From the NCBI RefSeq assembly GCF_011397635.1, contig NC_064753.1, forward strand, positions 27,800,322 through 27,864,321: DNA of 64,000 bases, written 5' to 3'. Below, one piece after another: positions 1 to 10,454 of the stretch (position 1 is the first letter of the stretch; each line of letters begins with the position of its first letter). Under the pieces are notes generated by a model. The model was not told the origin of the DNA. It made no database searches and saw only the letters and a program-made list of their open reading frames with translations. This stretch comes from Epinephelus fuscoguttatus. Its lineage: Eukaryota > Chordata > Actinopteri > Perciformes > Serranidae. The translations under genes were made by a program, and so were the position numbers.

Positions 1-2727
1 CCATACTTCTCATGAAAAGAATGTGTCTGGCAGAGCGGAAAAGCTGGGCTGCATACTTGTAGTATTTTAGAGGTTTTATGGGTTTGTTGATAACTTCATT
101 GTGAATCGTAAAATCTATCAAAGTGTGCAACATGGTACATGCTGAACCAAACTATCACGCTGCACGATCAAAAGATTGGGTCCACAGATGGTAAGCAAGA
201 TGGTTAATAAGATGTTAAAGCTTAAAAAACATTCACAAATGTTGATACATGCTGTTGTGATAACACCACCAAGACAGCAGCACTGGTATCACTTAAGTAA
301 ATCAACTGACAGCAGTTTTGGCATTAAAATAAAATCTTTTTTTTTTTTTTTTTTTTTTTTCCCAGAAGATTTCTGAATTTTTTTAATGGTGTGTAGATCA
401 CAAAATTGCTGATGTAAGTTTTTGTGTGCAAAGCAAAATACTTATATCATATCAAAATTGTACAACAACAAATGAGAGGCTGAGGATCTAATTTAGCTAC
501 GACAGACAATTAACAAATGGTGGCAGGAACCACCCTTTAAATGAAACTGTTTAAGGCTGCAACACTTACGAGAAAGAAAATCATAAAATTCACACTTGTG
601 TATCAGATTCAGGGGCTGCAGCTTCAACAAGTTATACTACTTGTCTATTGATTTGCCACAGCCAAAACAAAGTCACAAGTGTGCAGTAAATACCAGAGGA
701 GGTGACATTTTGACCTGAGCCTGCTTAGTCTTTTACCTGAGGTTTGGTTATTGTCAATGATTAAACAAAGAGATTTAAAAGAAGTTAAGGAGTTAAAAGA
801 GGTGTGAGTAATATGCATCTCTACATTTGTATTTGTCAGTGATCTATCGCTATTAACCCTAACACTGAACATATGAGAATTTTTATATCCAGTATCGTTA
901 TTTAGGCTTTGTGTTTGTCTTATTAATAAGAGCAAATTAAAAAAAAAACATACGCTGTCACTGGTTCATTAACAACTTACGCAGGATTCACCTTTAAGAC
1001 TTAAATATTACATCATTATATGTTAGCTGAGTGCACTTTTCTGCTAATTTTAAGAGCCATGTTGTCAATATGTTGGTAATTTGTTATTCATTAACTTACT
1101 GTTGCATGATTGTGTGACATTTAAATGTAAATTGAGGGAGACATGCACAGGTAGCAAGGAAAATCAGCTTGATATGCCAAGGAAAAAAGCTAGATACATT
1201 TTTTACTGGTTTAGTGTGTATTTATCCACGATGAACTAATTATCCAGCTCCGTTTTAGATGAGGCAAGAAGTCAGCTGTACGTGGCTTTGTTAAATGTTG
1301 CAATTATACTGTACTGGAAATTCCACCTCAGTACTTGATGATGAAAACTACTACAGAAGCTGGGAGTTTGAGGGTCCAGATACAAACACTAGAAGTAGGT
1401 TCCTTCAGTCAAAATGCAGGTAAAGCTTCTACAAAAGGTGACAGAAAAGTTCTTGGGCCTTCATACACACCTGTTTGTTTCTCAGTCAGGATTTAGCACC
1501 TTAGCACCAGTTTGTACCACACATAATAGCACCATAACTACACTGAAGTAACAAAGACAGAGGGTCCTGATGACGACAAACTTGGCCAAACCCTTAGGGC
1601 AGCATTTGCAGATGACCATGAAGCCTGAGTATCAAAACCAAACCTATATGCTGTTTATCCCCACTGTCTCTGTATGCCTCTCAGCTGCTAGCAAAGCAGC
1701 GGCTTTCACTCATTCTTTGAAGGCAGCTACAGTACATCATGTTCAAGCAAACATGCAATTAATTGCAACAACAGCAACTTAGAAATAAAAGCTATGGCAA
1801 GATTTTAAAAGTAACAGATTGCTAATTTGAAAATGCAACCTTACTGCCCCTTCACTACTGCGAAGGTTCACCTCAGTAAGTTTGGGATTTGCCACAAGTC
1901 ATATTTGTTTTATCAGAAGTTAGCCTGCTATGGATACACATTCACATAAAGATGGCCGCTGCTCTGACCATCCTAATGATATGATGATTAGAATAGGAAT
2001 GGTTGTTCTACTGTCATTCTATTTCTATAGCCAGATACACAGCGGTAGATTCTCGGACAGATATTATCTGACATATTTATGGGACTCATATTGGTGTCTT
2101 ATCCTGGGTCGGTTGGTTGAACGTGCATAATGCACATTAACGTCAATGTCAAGCATGATCATGCTGTTGCATCCTTTGTGACACCTGCCAAATAACTGAG
2201 TATGCAGAACAGGTTAGACTGATGTGAGGTGAAGACACTGTAAAGAATATTCTGATTACAAAACACTGAACCTCAAGATGCCTCAAATGATCTAAACTTC
2301 ACAAGACTACTGAGTCATGAGTTAATCATGCCAATATTTAAAACAGTAAGCAAAAATACATTTTATAATTCAAAATACAGATCTGAGTTCAGTCTGTCTG
2401 TTGATGTGTTAATGACAGAAAAGACACTAACCTAATGTAGCAGCACATCTACAAACTCTAAACACACTTTTCCTTACTTTTCACGTTTTCCCTTTTCAGT
2501 ATTTTTTTCTTTCATCATCACATATCAACAAGCTTTCAAGGCAATCAAGTATTTTTAAGCGCATGCCGCCAAGTTTGCTTAACACAGCAGAGTCAATATT
2601 AATAGAGTGCTATTTAAGCCCAGGTTTACACACAGGGCAGCCAGAGGGTTAATGATTGACCGGACTTTGGTGGGTGTCAATATGAAAGAAAACAAAACTA
2701 TGTCGAGATCTGTGGTCCTACAATTGT

Positions 2728-2961
2728 TAACCGAGCTTGATAGAACTTATGGGAAAGCCATAACGTTCTTCACCTTTGATGTGGTGGGAAGACATTTTAT
2801 GACATCCATTAACCTGCAGTCCTTTATCAACCACAAAAGGTAGTGGGACAGGCATTCCTACCCTGAGTGCCATTGTTAGAGTTTTTCCGTCGTATTCCCT
2901 GAGCTTCTCGTATGCTAAAAATATGTATTCCTCATCGTGTTTTAGCTGCCAATGTGGCTTT
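2728..2961 (-). other. Unrecognised ORF with a good splice acceptor inside nfat5 intron 1
   Basis: On the minus strand a strong acceptor (TTTGTTTTTCAG ending near 2962) is followed by an open frame starting KPHWQLKHDEEYIF and continuing through LREYDGKTLTMALRVG and VPLPFVVDKG. A possible donor (CAG/GTTAAT) lies near 2817; without it the frame runs on to a TAA at about 2727-2729. The composition looks protein-like (charged, no low complexity), but I do not recognise the family. Its entry phase does not match the nfat5 exon 1 donor (exon 1 leaves one base over, this frame needs two), so it is unlikely to be nfat5 exon 2. It could be a captured exon, a transposon remnant or chance. Confidence 0.25.
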
Positions 2962-3696
2962 CTGAAAAACAAACCAATAAATCATTACAAAAAGCTACAA
3001 CAATCTACTTCATATTATGTGCATAATAGAGAATAATTCCTTTTCATCCATGTGTGAGGTTTGATTTGTCAATACTGATATTTGACGGATCAAGTGGATG
3101 AATGGGATTTTCTTTTCAACCAAAGGGACAATCCTCCAGACTAACGGGGGAGAGCTTGCCTTGTCGGCAAGATGCAAAAAACTTCACCTCTCACACACAG
3201 AGCCGAGTCGACCGTGCTGACACGAATACACATAAGCGTGATTAGTAAGCAAACAAGGTAAGCCAAAGAATGAGTTAGTATTCGTCTAGATCTCAAAGGA
3301 ATTACAGCTGACTAATAAGTTCATGAGAAATGATTAAACTCAACAGTATAACAGCCTTCTGATGAGTCACATGTAAAAATGTAAAACTGAATGCATCAAT
3401 AAATCAGAAAGTGGGTTAAATAATAAAACTCATCTTAAATAGCTTTCCTATATTGCATGTTTCCTGCACGAACAGGAAGCTAGAGATGGACTTGTCGAGC
3501 ATACTGATTGGCATACAGTAGCCAATCTGACATCACAAGCAAACATGGAGGGTGTCACTTCCCGATCTGTATCGTAAACCCGATTTGTTCAGGTCCTATT
3601 CCCTGACCAGTGGGCTGTCCTGACCGTAACTATTCAAGGTCAAAGCCTACCCCCAACCGTCTCACATCATCACACCTGCAGATAACAAATTGCTTT

Positions 3697-4040
3697 AGTT
3701 AGTTAGATAGGTAAGGTTTAGGCATGAAGAGTGAGACTGATTAGGGTCAGGGTAAGAATATCAAGGTAATCCAATCAGAGGCAAAGTAAGGCAGAGTAGG
3801 ACGGGTCATGTCTTCGCCATCCTAGATTAAAAAAAAAACAAACAGTTGTTTCAGAAATGGATTGGGCAGCAGCAGAGATAGCTGACCTAGGGGGGAGCCA
3901 GTGGTGAGGTCTTTTTTGTAAGAATGGCAAAGGCATCTCTCTGCCTTACTCTGCCTCTGACTGGCTTACCCTCACATTCTTACCCTTACCTTAACCAATC
4001 TCATTCCCTCTGCCTAAACCTAACCACCCGAACCAACAAA
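3697..4040. repeat. Imperfect inverted repeat (fold-back), arms about 100 bp
   Basis: The arm at about 3697-3800 (GTTTAGGCATGAAGAGTGAG through GGCAAAGTAAGGCAGAG) is the reverse complement, at roughly 80% identity by eye, of the arm at about 3937-4040 (CTCTGCCTTACTCTGCCTC through TGCCTAAACCTAACCACCC). A shorter direct copy of the segment ending GCCATCCTAG at about 3791-3825 recurs at 4066-4100. This looks like a non-autonomous fold-back element; I cannot assign a superfamily. Confidence 0.6.
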
Positions 4041-5756
4041 GACAACGAGTACTAGTCAGCTGGAGGGAAAGTAGGGCAAGACATGCCATTGCCATCCTAG
4101 GGAAAGAAACCTGCAAACTAGAGTGTGGGCATTACCACCACCTTGGGTAAGGACGGCATTATAAGCGGTAACTGCTAGTACTACTGTCCCGCGCATGCCC
4201 TACCCGGGTAATACAGAGTGCAGTGCAGTGGCCATTAGCTAGCCAGTGGGATAGCAAATAGGTGCTACATTAATGTTCAAAATCTCATATATAAAACCTT
4301 AAAGCAAGTGTCAAGAGGAGAAGGGAAAAGACTGTGGGAGTTACCACCACGAAAAACACAACAACGACCCATCACTGCTACCTAGGTCCTTTGTGCCGGT
4401 TGTTATCTGGCAGAATATCTAGTCATGGGGGAGCGACATAAAAATTCAAGGAAGTGTTTGATTGATGTGTGGATGTGCAGAATGAAAACACCAGGGGCTA
4501 CGTTCTTTTCAAGGCAGTGCATTGTTGGATGATGTCCTGTTGCGATGTGGCCAGGAACTGGAGCTAGCCCATTTCCTGAATTTCAAGAGCCCAGCACAGC
4601 GATTACACAAAACACCTCAAAAGTCTTGGTCTTATTGTAAAGTATGAGTGGGGGAAAAATCAATACCGTATATAGTTTAGTATTATTGTGGACAAAATCG
4701 TATCACCACACAGTGCCAAGTATAGATTTGTTTTATATAAATAATCAATATGTCCAATACAAATTAAACTTTAGGTAACCTACGAAAATAAAGAAACAAA
4801 TTGCCACAAGACACATTTTGCTGTGGGAAAAAAAGGCTACATTGAGATGAACAGTCTGAAAACTTTATCTGATTAGATAAAACAGATGCTAAAGTTTTGA
4901 AAATGTATCATGACTTGAGTATCATGATAATATCTTATCGTGGATCCTCTGATGATTCCCACCCCTATTGTAAAGTAAAGAAAGTAAGCAAAAACTGACT
5001 GGCTGACATTAGCTTATTGCAGATAAATCAGTAATGGTACATATATCAGCCACTGAATAAAATAAATTGCAATATGTAAATGGCAAAGATAAGTTTGCAG
5101 CAGTGCAGAGTATTCATGATAGAGTTTTCAACTATTTATATAGAGTTTTCAACTCTGTTATATCCTGCTCAGTGACTAAAGTATCTTTGTCACAATTCCT
5201 TGGTAACTACCTTAAAACTTCAATTAAAAGCCTTGTCCCACTTAAATGCCCAGTCCCTTTTACTAGCCCAGTGTGGCTACACATTTTGACAAATAAAGGC
5301 CTGCCTCAATTAGACGCCTGATCTGGTTGCCAAGCAGTTTTTATAGTTCTTTGGATGTATAAAACCCGGTTGTTGGCTACCCACTTGGGCTAACATTAGT
5401 TAGCTGTTTAGAGCATGCATACAAATATAAATGTTTGAATTTTTTGTCAGTATGGAGGTGCTACATATTGTTAGCTCTGTTAGATTCCCCATAATTTAAT
5501 CATTTGGTTATTTCATTAAAACCATGAGCACCAAAGAATAATTAATTCAGATTTACCGGCATAGTAAACAAGAGACAAAAAAATGGTAGTGGCTTCCTAC
5601 TTCTGAAGCAGTCATAAAGTCAAATTGTTTGTCCATTCTTCACTTACTCTGTGAGTTATTAATATAACTTTAGTCCATAAGGGTCCTCAGATCTAAGGAA
5701 TCATAAGGATTTTTCATAAGAATTAAGGCAAGTTGTGAGTATTGTTTTAACAGGAT

Positions 5757-6290
5757 AAAGTGGTGGTGTAATTGAGTGCCGTAGCGCTCTCTGATCAAAT
5801 GAATGATTCATAATTTATTCATTATCTGAAGCCTAATTTTTATACAAGTATTCCCCATATTTACTGAGCAACACATTTGTGTGAAACGAATTAAAGGCCT
5901 GTCACATATACCCGCCTGTCCCAAGTATAGTCTCATCGAGTTCTGTGATTTACGTGAATAATAGCCTGGGCTACTAATTGAAGTTTTATGGTATATTTAC
6001 AGGATATATATGGTGGATACTGAAATCTTTGAGTGCCGCAACGCTCTCTGATGCATTGTCTGTCAGGGCTAGACCAAATGAATGATGAATGATGTTCAAA
6101 GCCTAATTTTTATGCAAGTAATATTCATACTGATGTAAAGAAACAATTTGATTGTATTGCCCCACGTTTACTGAGCAACAGATTTGTGTGAAAGGAATTG
6201 AAGGCCTATTGAGTTCAGTGACTTAACCAAATAATAGCCTAGGCTACTAATCGAAGTTGTAGGGTATATTTACAGGGTACGTTTTAATAT
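5757..6290. repeat. Tandem duplication, two units of about 250 bp
   Basis: Unit 1 (about 5767-6010) and unit 2 (about 6022-6290) share ordered landmarks: GAGTGCCGTAGCGCTCTCTG versus GAGTGCCGCAACGCTCTCTG, GCCTAATTTTTATRCAAGTA, TTTACTGAGCAACA, TTTGTGTGAAA, ATAATAGCC, and a closing run GGTATATTTACAGG. Unit 2 carries extra sequence around 6060-6160. This is a direct, diverged head-to-tail duplication in nfat5 intron 1. Confidence 0.75.
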
Positions 6291-7000
6291 GTTTGTTTAT
6301 ATGGATATATAGGATATAGTTTCAAAACTCCAGCTTTGCACATTGTCATGACGGATGGAGTGACTACCAAGCTAGAGACTGATGGCTAAGGATATATGTA
6401 TCTAACTATAAAGATACATAAAACAGTTTTTTTTTCACCTTCATGAAGCTTTTCTGTTATTATGCATGCTAGATTACACATAACTATACGCCTGCTCCCC
6501 CTGTCAGATCAGTGCAGCAACTCTACCTGAGGGTTTACACAGTTTATGTTTATAAACATGAAGGGGGTGGGGGGGGGGGTGCACTGGTGGCCTATTCAAA
6601 CAACCCACAGAAAATAGACAGCACTGGTTTTCAGCGGGCAGAAAAAAAGTGAACTGGTCGGACCGGTGTGCATGCAGCTGCTGAGGGCTACAGTTTGAAG
6701 GGAAAAAAATACAGAAAAACTTCACCTTGCCCCAAGTAATAAAAACAAAAGTACACGCTGAAGGACATGGACATCTTTGAGACTCTAAACTTCCCCGTTG
6801 GCAGCAGGCGTGTGGCAGCAGGCAGTTTACAGATGAATGACACACAGGGGGGGTGAACGCCACTAACAGTTACACCGACAGTTAACGTTACCACCAGGTA
6901 ATGTTAGGTGGATAAGTTACACACACGTTCACAAACTACAACTAGAGTAGAAACTTATTAAGAGCGAGAAAGCAGAGGTAAATTGAATATGTGTTATTAC

Positions 7001-7073
7001 CTTTAGAGTACAAGGATCTGGGAGAATTCAGGTCGAGGTCCCCGCTGAAAAGGGAGATAAAGTCAGAGGGCAT
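7001..7073 (-). CDS. nfat5: nfat5 first coding exon (NFAT5/TonEBP, N-terminus only)
   Basis: The ATG is at 7073-7071. The exon encodes 24 residues beginning MPSDFISLFSGDLDLN and ending SPRSLYSK, plus one base of the next codon, before a GTAATA donor at 7000. The N-terminus of vertebrate NFAT5, as I remember it, is nearly identical (MPSDFISLLSADLDLES-type), which is a distinctive signature. NFAT5 is the Rel-homology transcription factor of the hypertonic stress response, shuttling to the nucleus to activate osmolyte transporter and chaperone genes; in fish it is relevant to salinity. The Rel domain and glutamine-rich tail lie beyond the left edge. The short isolated exon 1 followed by a very large intron matches the family's gene structure. 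Transcription runs leftwards, away from pkd1l2. Confidence 0.85.
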
Positions 7074-7380
7074 CGCAATCCCTCAGACTGAGGAAACCGG
7101 ACACCCTCAAGTCAGATACCGTCACTGAACGATATTATTTTCTGCCCGGCAGTCAGGAAACCTTCAAACTTTCGCTCAGACGAGTGTTGTGACTACGTTG
7201 ACCCCGTCGTTAGAGCTGGCTAACCGTCCCCGCTGTCACTTGGCTCGTGAGTCTCCCCTCGGTCCGCCTACGACGCGTGTTGTTGTCAGCAGACGGGCCG
7301 AGCTGCTCACACCGCGAGCCACGCCCACACTGGTGACGCAAGACGTAAAATGGACGTCGGGATTATTGTGGTTATGAGTA
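7074..7380 (-). promoter_or_regulatory. nfat5: nfat5 5'UTR and CpG-rich promoter-like segment
   Basis: Directly upstream of the nfat5 ATG the sequence turns GC- and CpG-rich (ACGACGCGTG, ACACCGCGAGCC, GACGTCG), unlike the AT-rich surroundings. It contains CRE/ATF-like cores (TGACGCAA near 7332-7340, GACGTC near 7350). There is no obvious TATA box, as expected of a CpG-island promoter. The role is inferred from position and composition only. Confidence 0.5.
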
Positions 7381-7675
7381 ATGATGAGTCCCCTCAACAA
7401 TCATCAACTGTTTTTTTCTTTTTTACTCATGTTGAGGTTTTTTTTTAATCATAAATTCATTTGTTCTTAGTTATACATTCCACTTATATTTATCAAAGTA
7501 TTTATTTTAAGCAATTTATATATTTATTTAAGTAAATTTGAGTTGCATTCATTCAAGTCTTGCTTTGCTTGGGGGCCACTTTAGCAAAATGAAAGGCCTG
7601 CAGAGGTCAGGTCAGGTGTACACAGGGGCATTTCTAGGATTCGAGGACATACAAGGGTTAACACACACCTCCAGA

Positions 7676-7730
7676 TAATAATAATAATAATAATAATCAT
7701 CATCATCATCATAATAATAAAAATAATAAT
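7676..7730. repeat. Trinucleotide microsatellite (ATA)n/(ATC)n
   Basis: A run of ATA units switches to ATC units and back to ATA/AAT units. It lies in the intergenic region between nfat5 and pkd1l2. Confidence 0.9.
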
Positions 7731-8486
7731 TCATTTTATTTATAGGCACTTCTCAGAGCACTCAAGGACACCTTACACCTTACAGGACACAGTTAAAAAG
7801 CAAGCAGCAATGAATTCAGTAATATACTATAAAAGTTAATAAAATGACTAGACAAAAATCATAAGTAAAAATATTAGGTATAAAATCATCATAATAAAAT
7901 TTATCATCAGTGCAAGTCTCAATATGTGTGTCACCTTCAAACCCCCTGGCTCTTTTTTTTTTGGATAAACAGGCTCTGTTTTGCTCTATTCTACTGTTTT
8001 ATGAGCCCTGGAACCTTATTTACATCAGAAGTTAAAAAAAATGATTTACATTGTAAATTATAAAATGTTTGGGAGGGCCTCACAGCATCCTATTGCAGGC
8101 ATTAAAGTTAAATATCATTGGTGTAGTTTGTAAATATGAATGATTTTTATAAAGATGGTTTATGTCTATTATATCTATGTATTTCTGTAATGCTATAATC
8201 TCATACTTATGTATTGTTGCTCTACCTGTGTTATATCATATGTACAGTTAATTTACTTTTTGTGGAGCACATTTTATTTGATCTTTTTATATGAAATGTG
8301 CTATATTTAATATATATATTTATACTTATTATAAGTCAAATTTTATTTTACTTTCAAAATTATAATTGATAAACAATCACTTAACAGGATTTAAATACAA
8401 AAAGTCAAAGGTATGCTATGCAGGACTCTCATTATCATTTGTAAACATGCTGGCCAGTGAAAGTGAAAGTAAAAGTCATCCTATGG

Positions 8487-8776
8487 CAGTGGTTCCCAAC
8501 TGGTATACACAGTTAAATACATTAAGTGTTTTACCTGTGTTTGGCCATGTAGTCAAGCTAGTTTGTTGTCTCTGTCTCAAGTAGCTGTCCGTTAGTCACT
8601 CACTCTACAGCAGAAAATGGCACTTCAAAAATAAAAGCTCTGTGCTAGAAATTCACTATACTTCAAAATAAAGTTTGTTTTTTACAAAGTTGACACGTTG
8701 ACAAGTCACTTGTGGTCAATTCAGAATGGACCTGTGACCTACTTTTTGGCCGTGTCCCAACAGCTGGGAACCACTG
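8487..8776. mobile_element. Non-autonomous hAT-like element
   Basis: Terminal inverted repeats CAGTGGTTCCCAACTGG (8487) and CAGCTGGGAACCACTG (ending 8776). The CAGTGGTTCCC terminus is typical of hAT elements. The flanking octamers TCCTATGG and TCCAAAGG match at 6 of 8 positions, consistent with an eroded 8-bp target duplication. There is no transposase inside. It sits in sequence resembling the GCTATGCAGGA terminus of another repeat family (about 8410-8430). Confidence 0.65.
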
Positions 8777-9417
8777 TCCAAAGGTACACTCTCATTTGGC
8801 ATTTCACCTTGCTATATTTGCTTTTTTTTGCCATTGTGGCTCTTGAATACCTGTTGCTTACTGAATGGCACCTGGTTGCTACCTTAAAACCTCGCCCTCA
8901 CCTGAGAGCTGTGAGGGTACACACCCATAAACCTCCCAAGCACAAAAATAAGAAAATACAGGCAGAGTCTTTGCAGAAAAATACACTGCTACACACCTCT
9001 AGTGGGTCACAAGTGATGACTGAGGGAGATTATTTCTGTATGAGTCTATACATTGTTTTAGGGACAATCTTCCATAGTATATCTTTAAAGCCCAGCCTTA
9101 ACGTATTGAGTTGCAGTGGACCCACAGGTTCTCTCAGCCGACTGATCCATAGTGCTCTGCAGCTGGAATTTGTTGTCATTAGTTTTTCACATTTAGTTAT
9201 CAATATCTCTTTGTGTTCCAGGTCAGTCACTTCTATATTATATATGCATACAACACCTGCACCCTGCAAAATTAAAGGACCAGTTAAAAAAACCATCACA
9301 ACAATGGTTAGCAAATAGCTTAAAATTATAGCACATCAAATAAACTGCATGACTAGAGACAGACTATGTCTGCCAATACTTAGACAATATTGATACTTTG
9401 ACTTACTTGATAATAGA

Positions 9418-9600
9418 AGAAGATATACTTTATTAATCCAGAGGAGAATTTTTTTTCACTCTGTTGTCACATACACACAGGCCCAAAATACACACACATG
9501 CACAAACAGGATCTATACATGCATTAAATGGAGAGATGCCAGAGCGAGGGGGCCCCTCCACAGTGCCAGGAGGCAAACTGGCACCTCTCTACTCCGGTTC
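9418..9600. mobile_element. Retrotransposon-tail-like repeat, copy 1
   Basis: Begins GAAGATATACTTTATTAATC and continues through ACAGGCCCAAAATACACACA and TACATGCATTAAATGGAGAG. It is clearly homologous to the segment at about 11430-11640 inside pkd1l2 intron 39. The ACTTTATTRATCC motif is, from memory, a widespread 3'-tail signature of teleost non-LTR retroelements. A shorter relative lies at about 36998-37045. Confidence 0.55.
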
Positions 9601-10232
9601 CCAAGCCAAGTCCCTATGGACTGCACAACTGCCGCTCCAACTAAACCAGTAAAGTAATTTAAACATCAAGCTGTCTATATACTGTATTCAATTTCATGGC
9701 ACATTAATGCAACAGGTGAATGACAGGAGAATCCCATTGAAGTGGCAAAGAGGCATTAAACTGCACCTGGCAACAGAGATCAAGTGCACACCCATGTTTA
9801 TGGTTCACAGATCTCCAGATCTTATTACACATTACTATCTATTTTGAATATATGCAGTAAAATGATATCTTGTTGAATCTGATAACATCAGGATGTAGTA
9901 ACATCATGTGCCTGAACTGACGTATTTAATCACTTGTGTTTGTTGTCTAAATGTGAGTGATGCGTTGTATATGTCTTAGATACCTTAACTGGAACTTAAA
10001 TTAAAACTAAAATCTTTAAGCTAAATCTCCCTCTTGTTTCGTAATAAGCAATTGTTATAGTATCACTGAAACTGAATATAACTCATACTTGCTTGTAATA
10101 AACACAATATACATTACTATAACATCTTGCTGAGTATGCTACTGACAGATTTAAGCTGACAGCTGATGGAAGCATCCAGGAATAACTATGTTATGGAATA
10201 AAAACACACTGTACAAGATTTTGTCAAACAAA

Positions 10233-10238
10233 TTTATT
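10233..10238 (-). terminator. pkd1l2: pkd1l2 polyadenylation signal
   Basis: AATAAA on the minus strand, about 220 bases downstream of the pkd1l2 stop codon. It is the first canonical hexamer after the stop that I noticed, so it probably sets the transcript end near 10.21 kb. Confidence 0.55.
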
Positions 10239-10454
10239 TGCTTAACAAAATATAATGCAGCCTTAACACAATGCCTCAGTGCGTAATGTAAGGGTCATGC
10301 TCAGTTCCTCCGTTCTCTTAATGTTTGTGCTTCTTCTACTATAGTGACAGATCTGCAGCAGTAAAGAGAAATGCTAATAGTTTACAGACTTACTAATATT
10401 CAGTCACAAAGCAACAAAAGCAAAAACTTAAGCAAAGCATTCTGTGGGAACTTT

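Larger units (their letters stand above)
1..7000 (-). other. nfat5: nfat5 intron 1 (partial), non-coding apart from one doubtful ORF
   Basis: Inferred intron downstream (leftwards) of the nfat5 first coding exon, whose donor GTAATA sits at 7000-6995. I looked for the next expected NFAT5 exon (the segment following SLYSK in the family) and did not see it, so the intron probably continues past the left edge. The stretch holds a poly-T run at 338-360, an inverted repeat at 3697-4040, a tandem duplication at 5757-6290, a G-run near 6563-6580 and one spliceable ORF near 2.8-2.96 kb. Nothing else coding is visible. Confidence 0.7.
7400..10230. other. Intergenic region nfat5 to pkd1l2
   Basis: AT-rich, with no exon recognised. 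It holds the trinucleotide repeat at 7676-7730, a small hAT-like element (8487-8776), and a retrotransposon-tail-like repeat at about 9418-9600. A 206-codon open frame at 8698-9318 begins inside the hAT-like element, has no recognisable domain and is judged chance. Confidence 0.6.

Noticed and set aside
6504-6863. 119-codon minus-strand frame near nfat5 exon 1
   Set aside because: Crosses a G-homopolymer and has no family similarity; the nfat5 donor at 7000 makes this intronic.
8698-9318. 206-codon plus-strand open frame, the longest in the nfat5-pkd1l2 gap
   Set aside because: It starts inside a hAT-like element, has no recognisable domain, overlaps a minus-strand frame of similar quality and lacks splice or promoter context.
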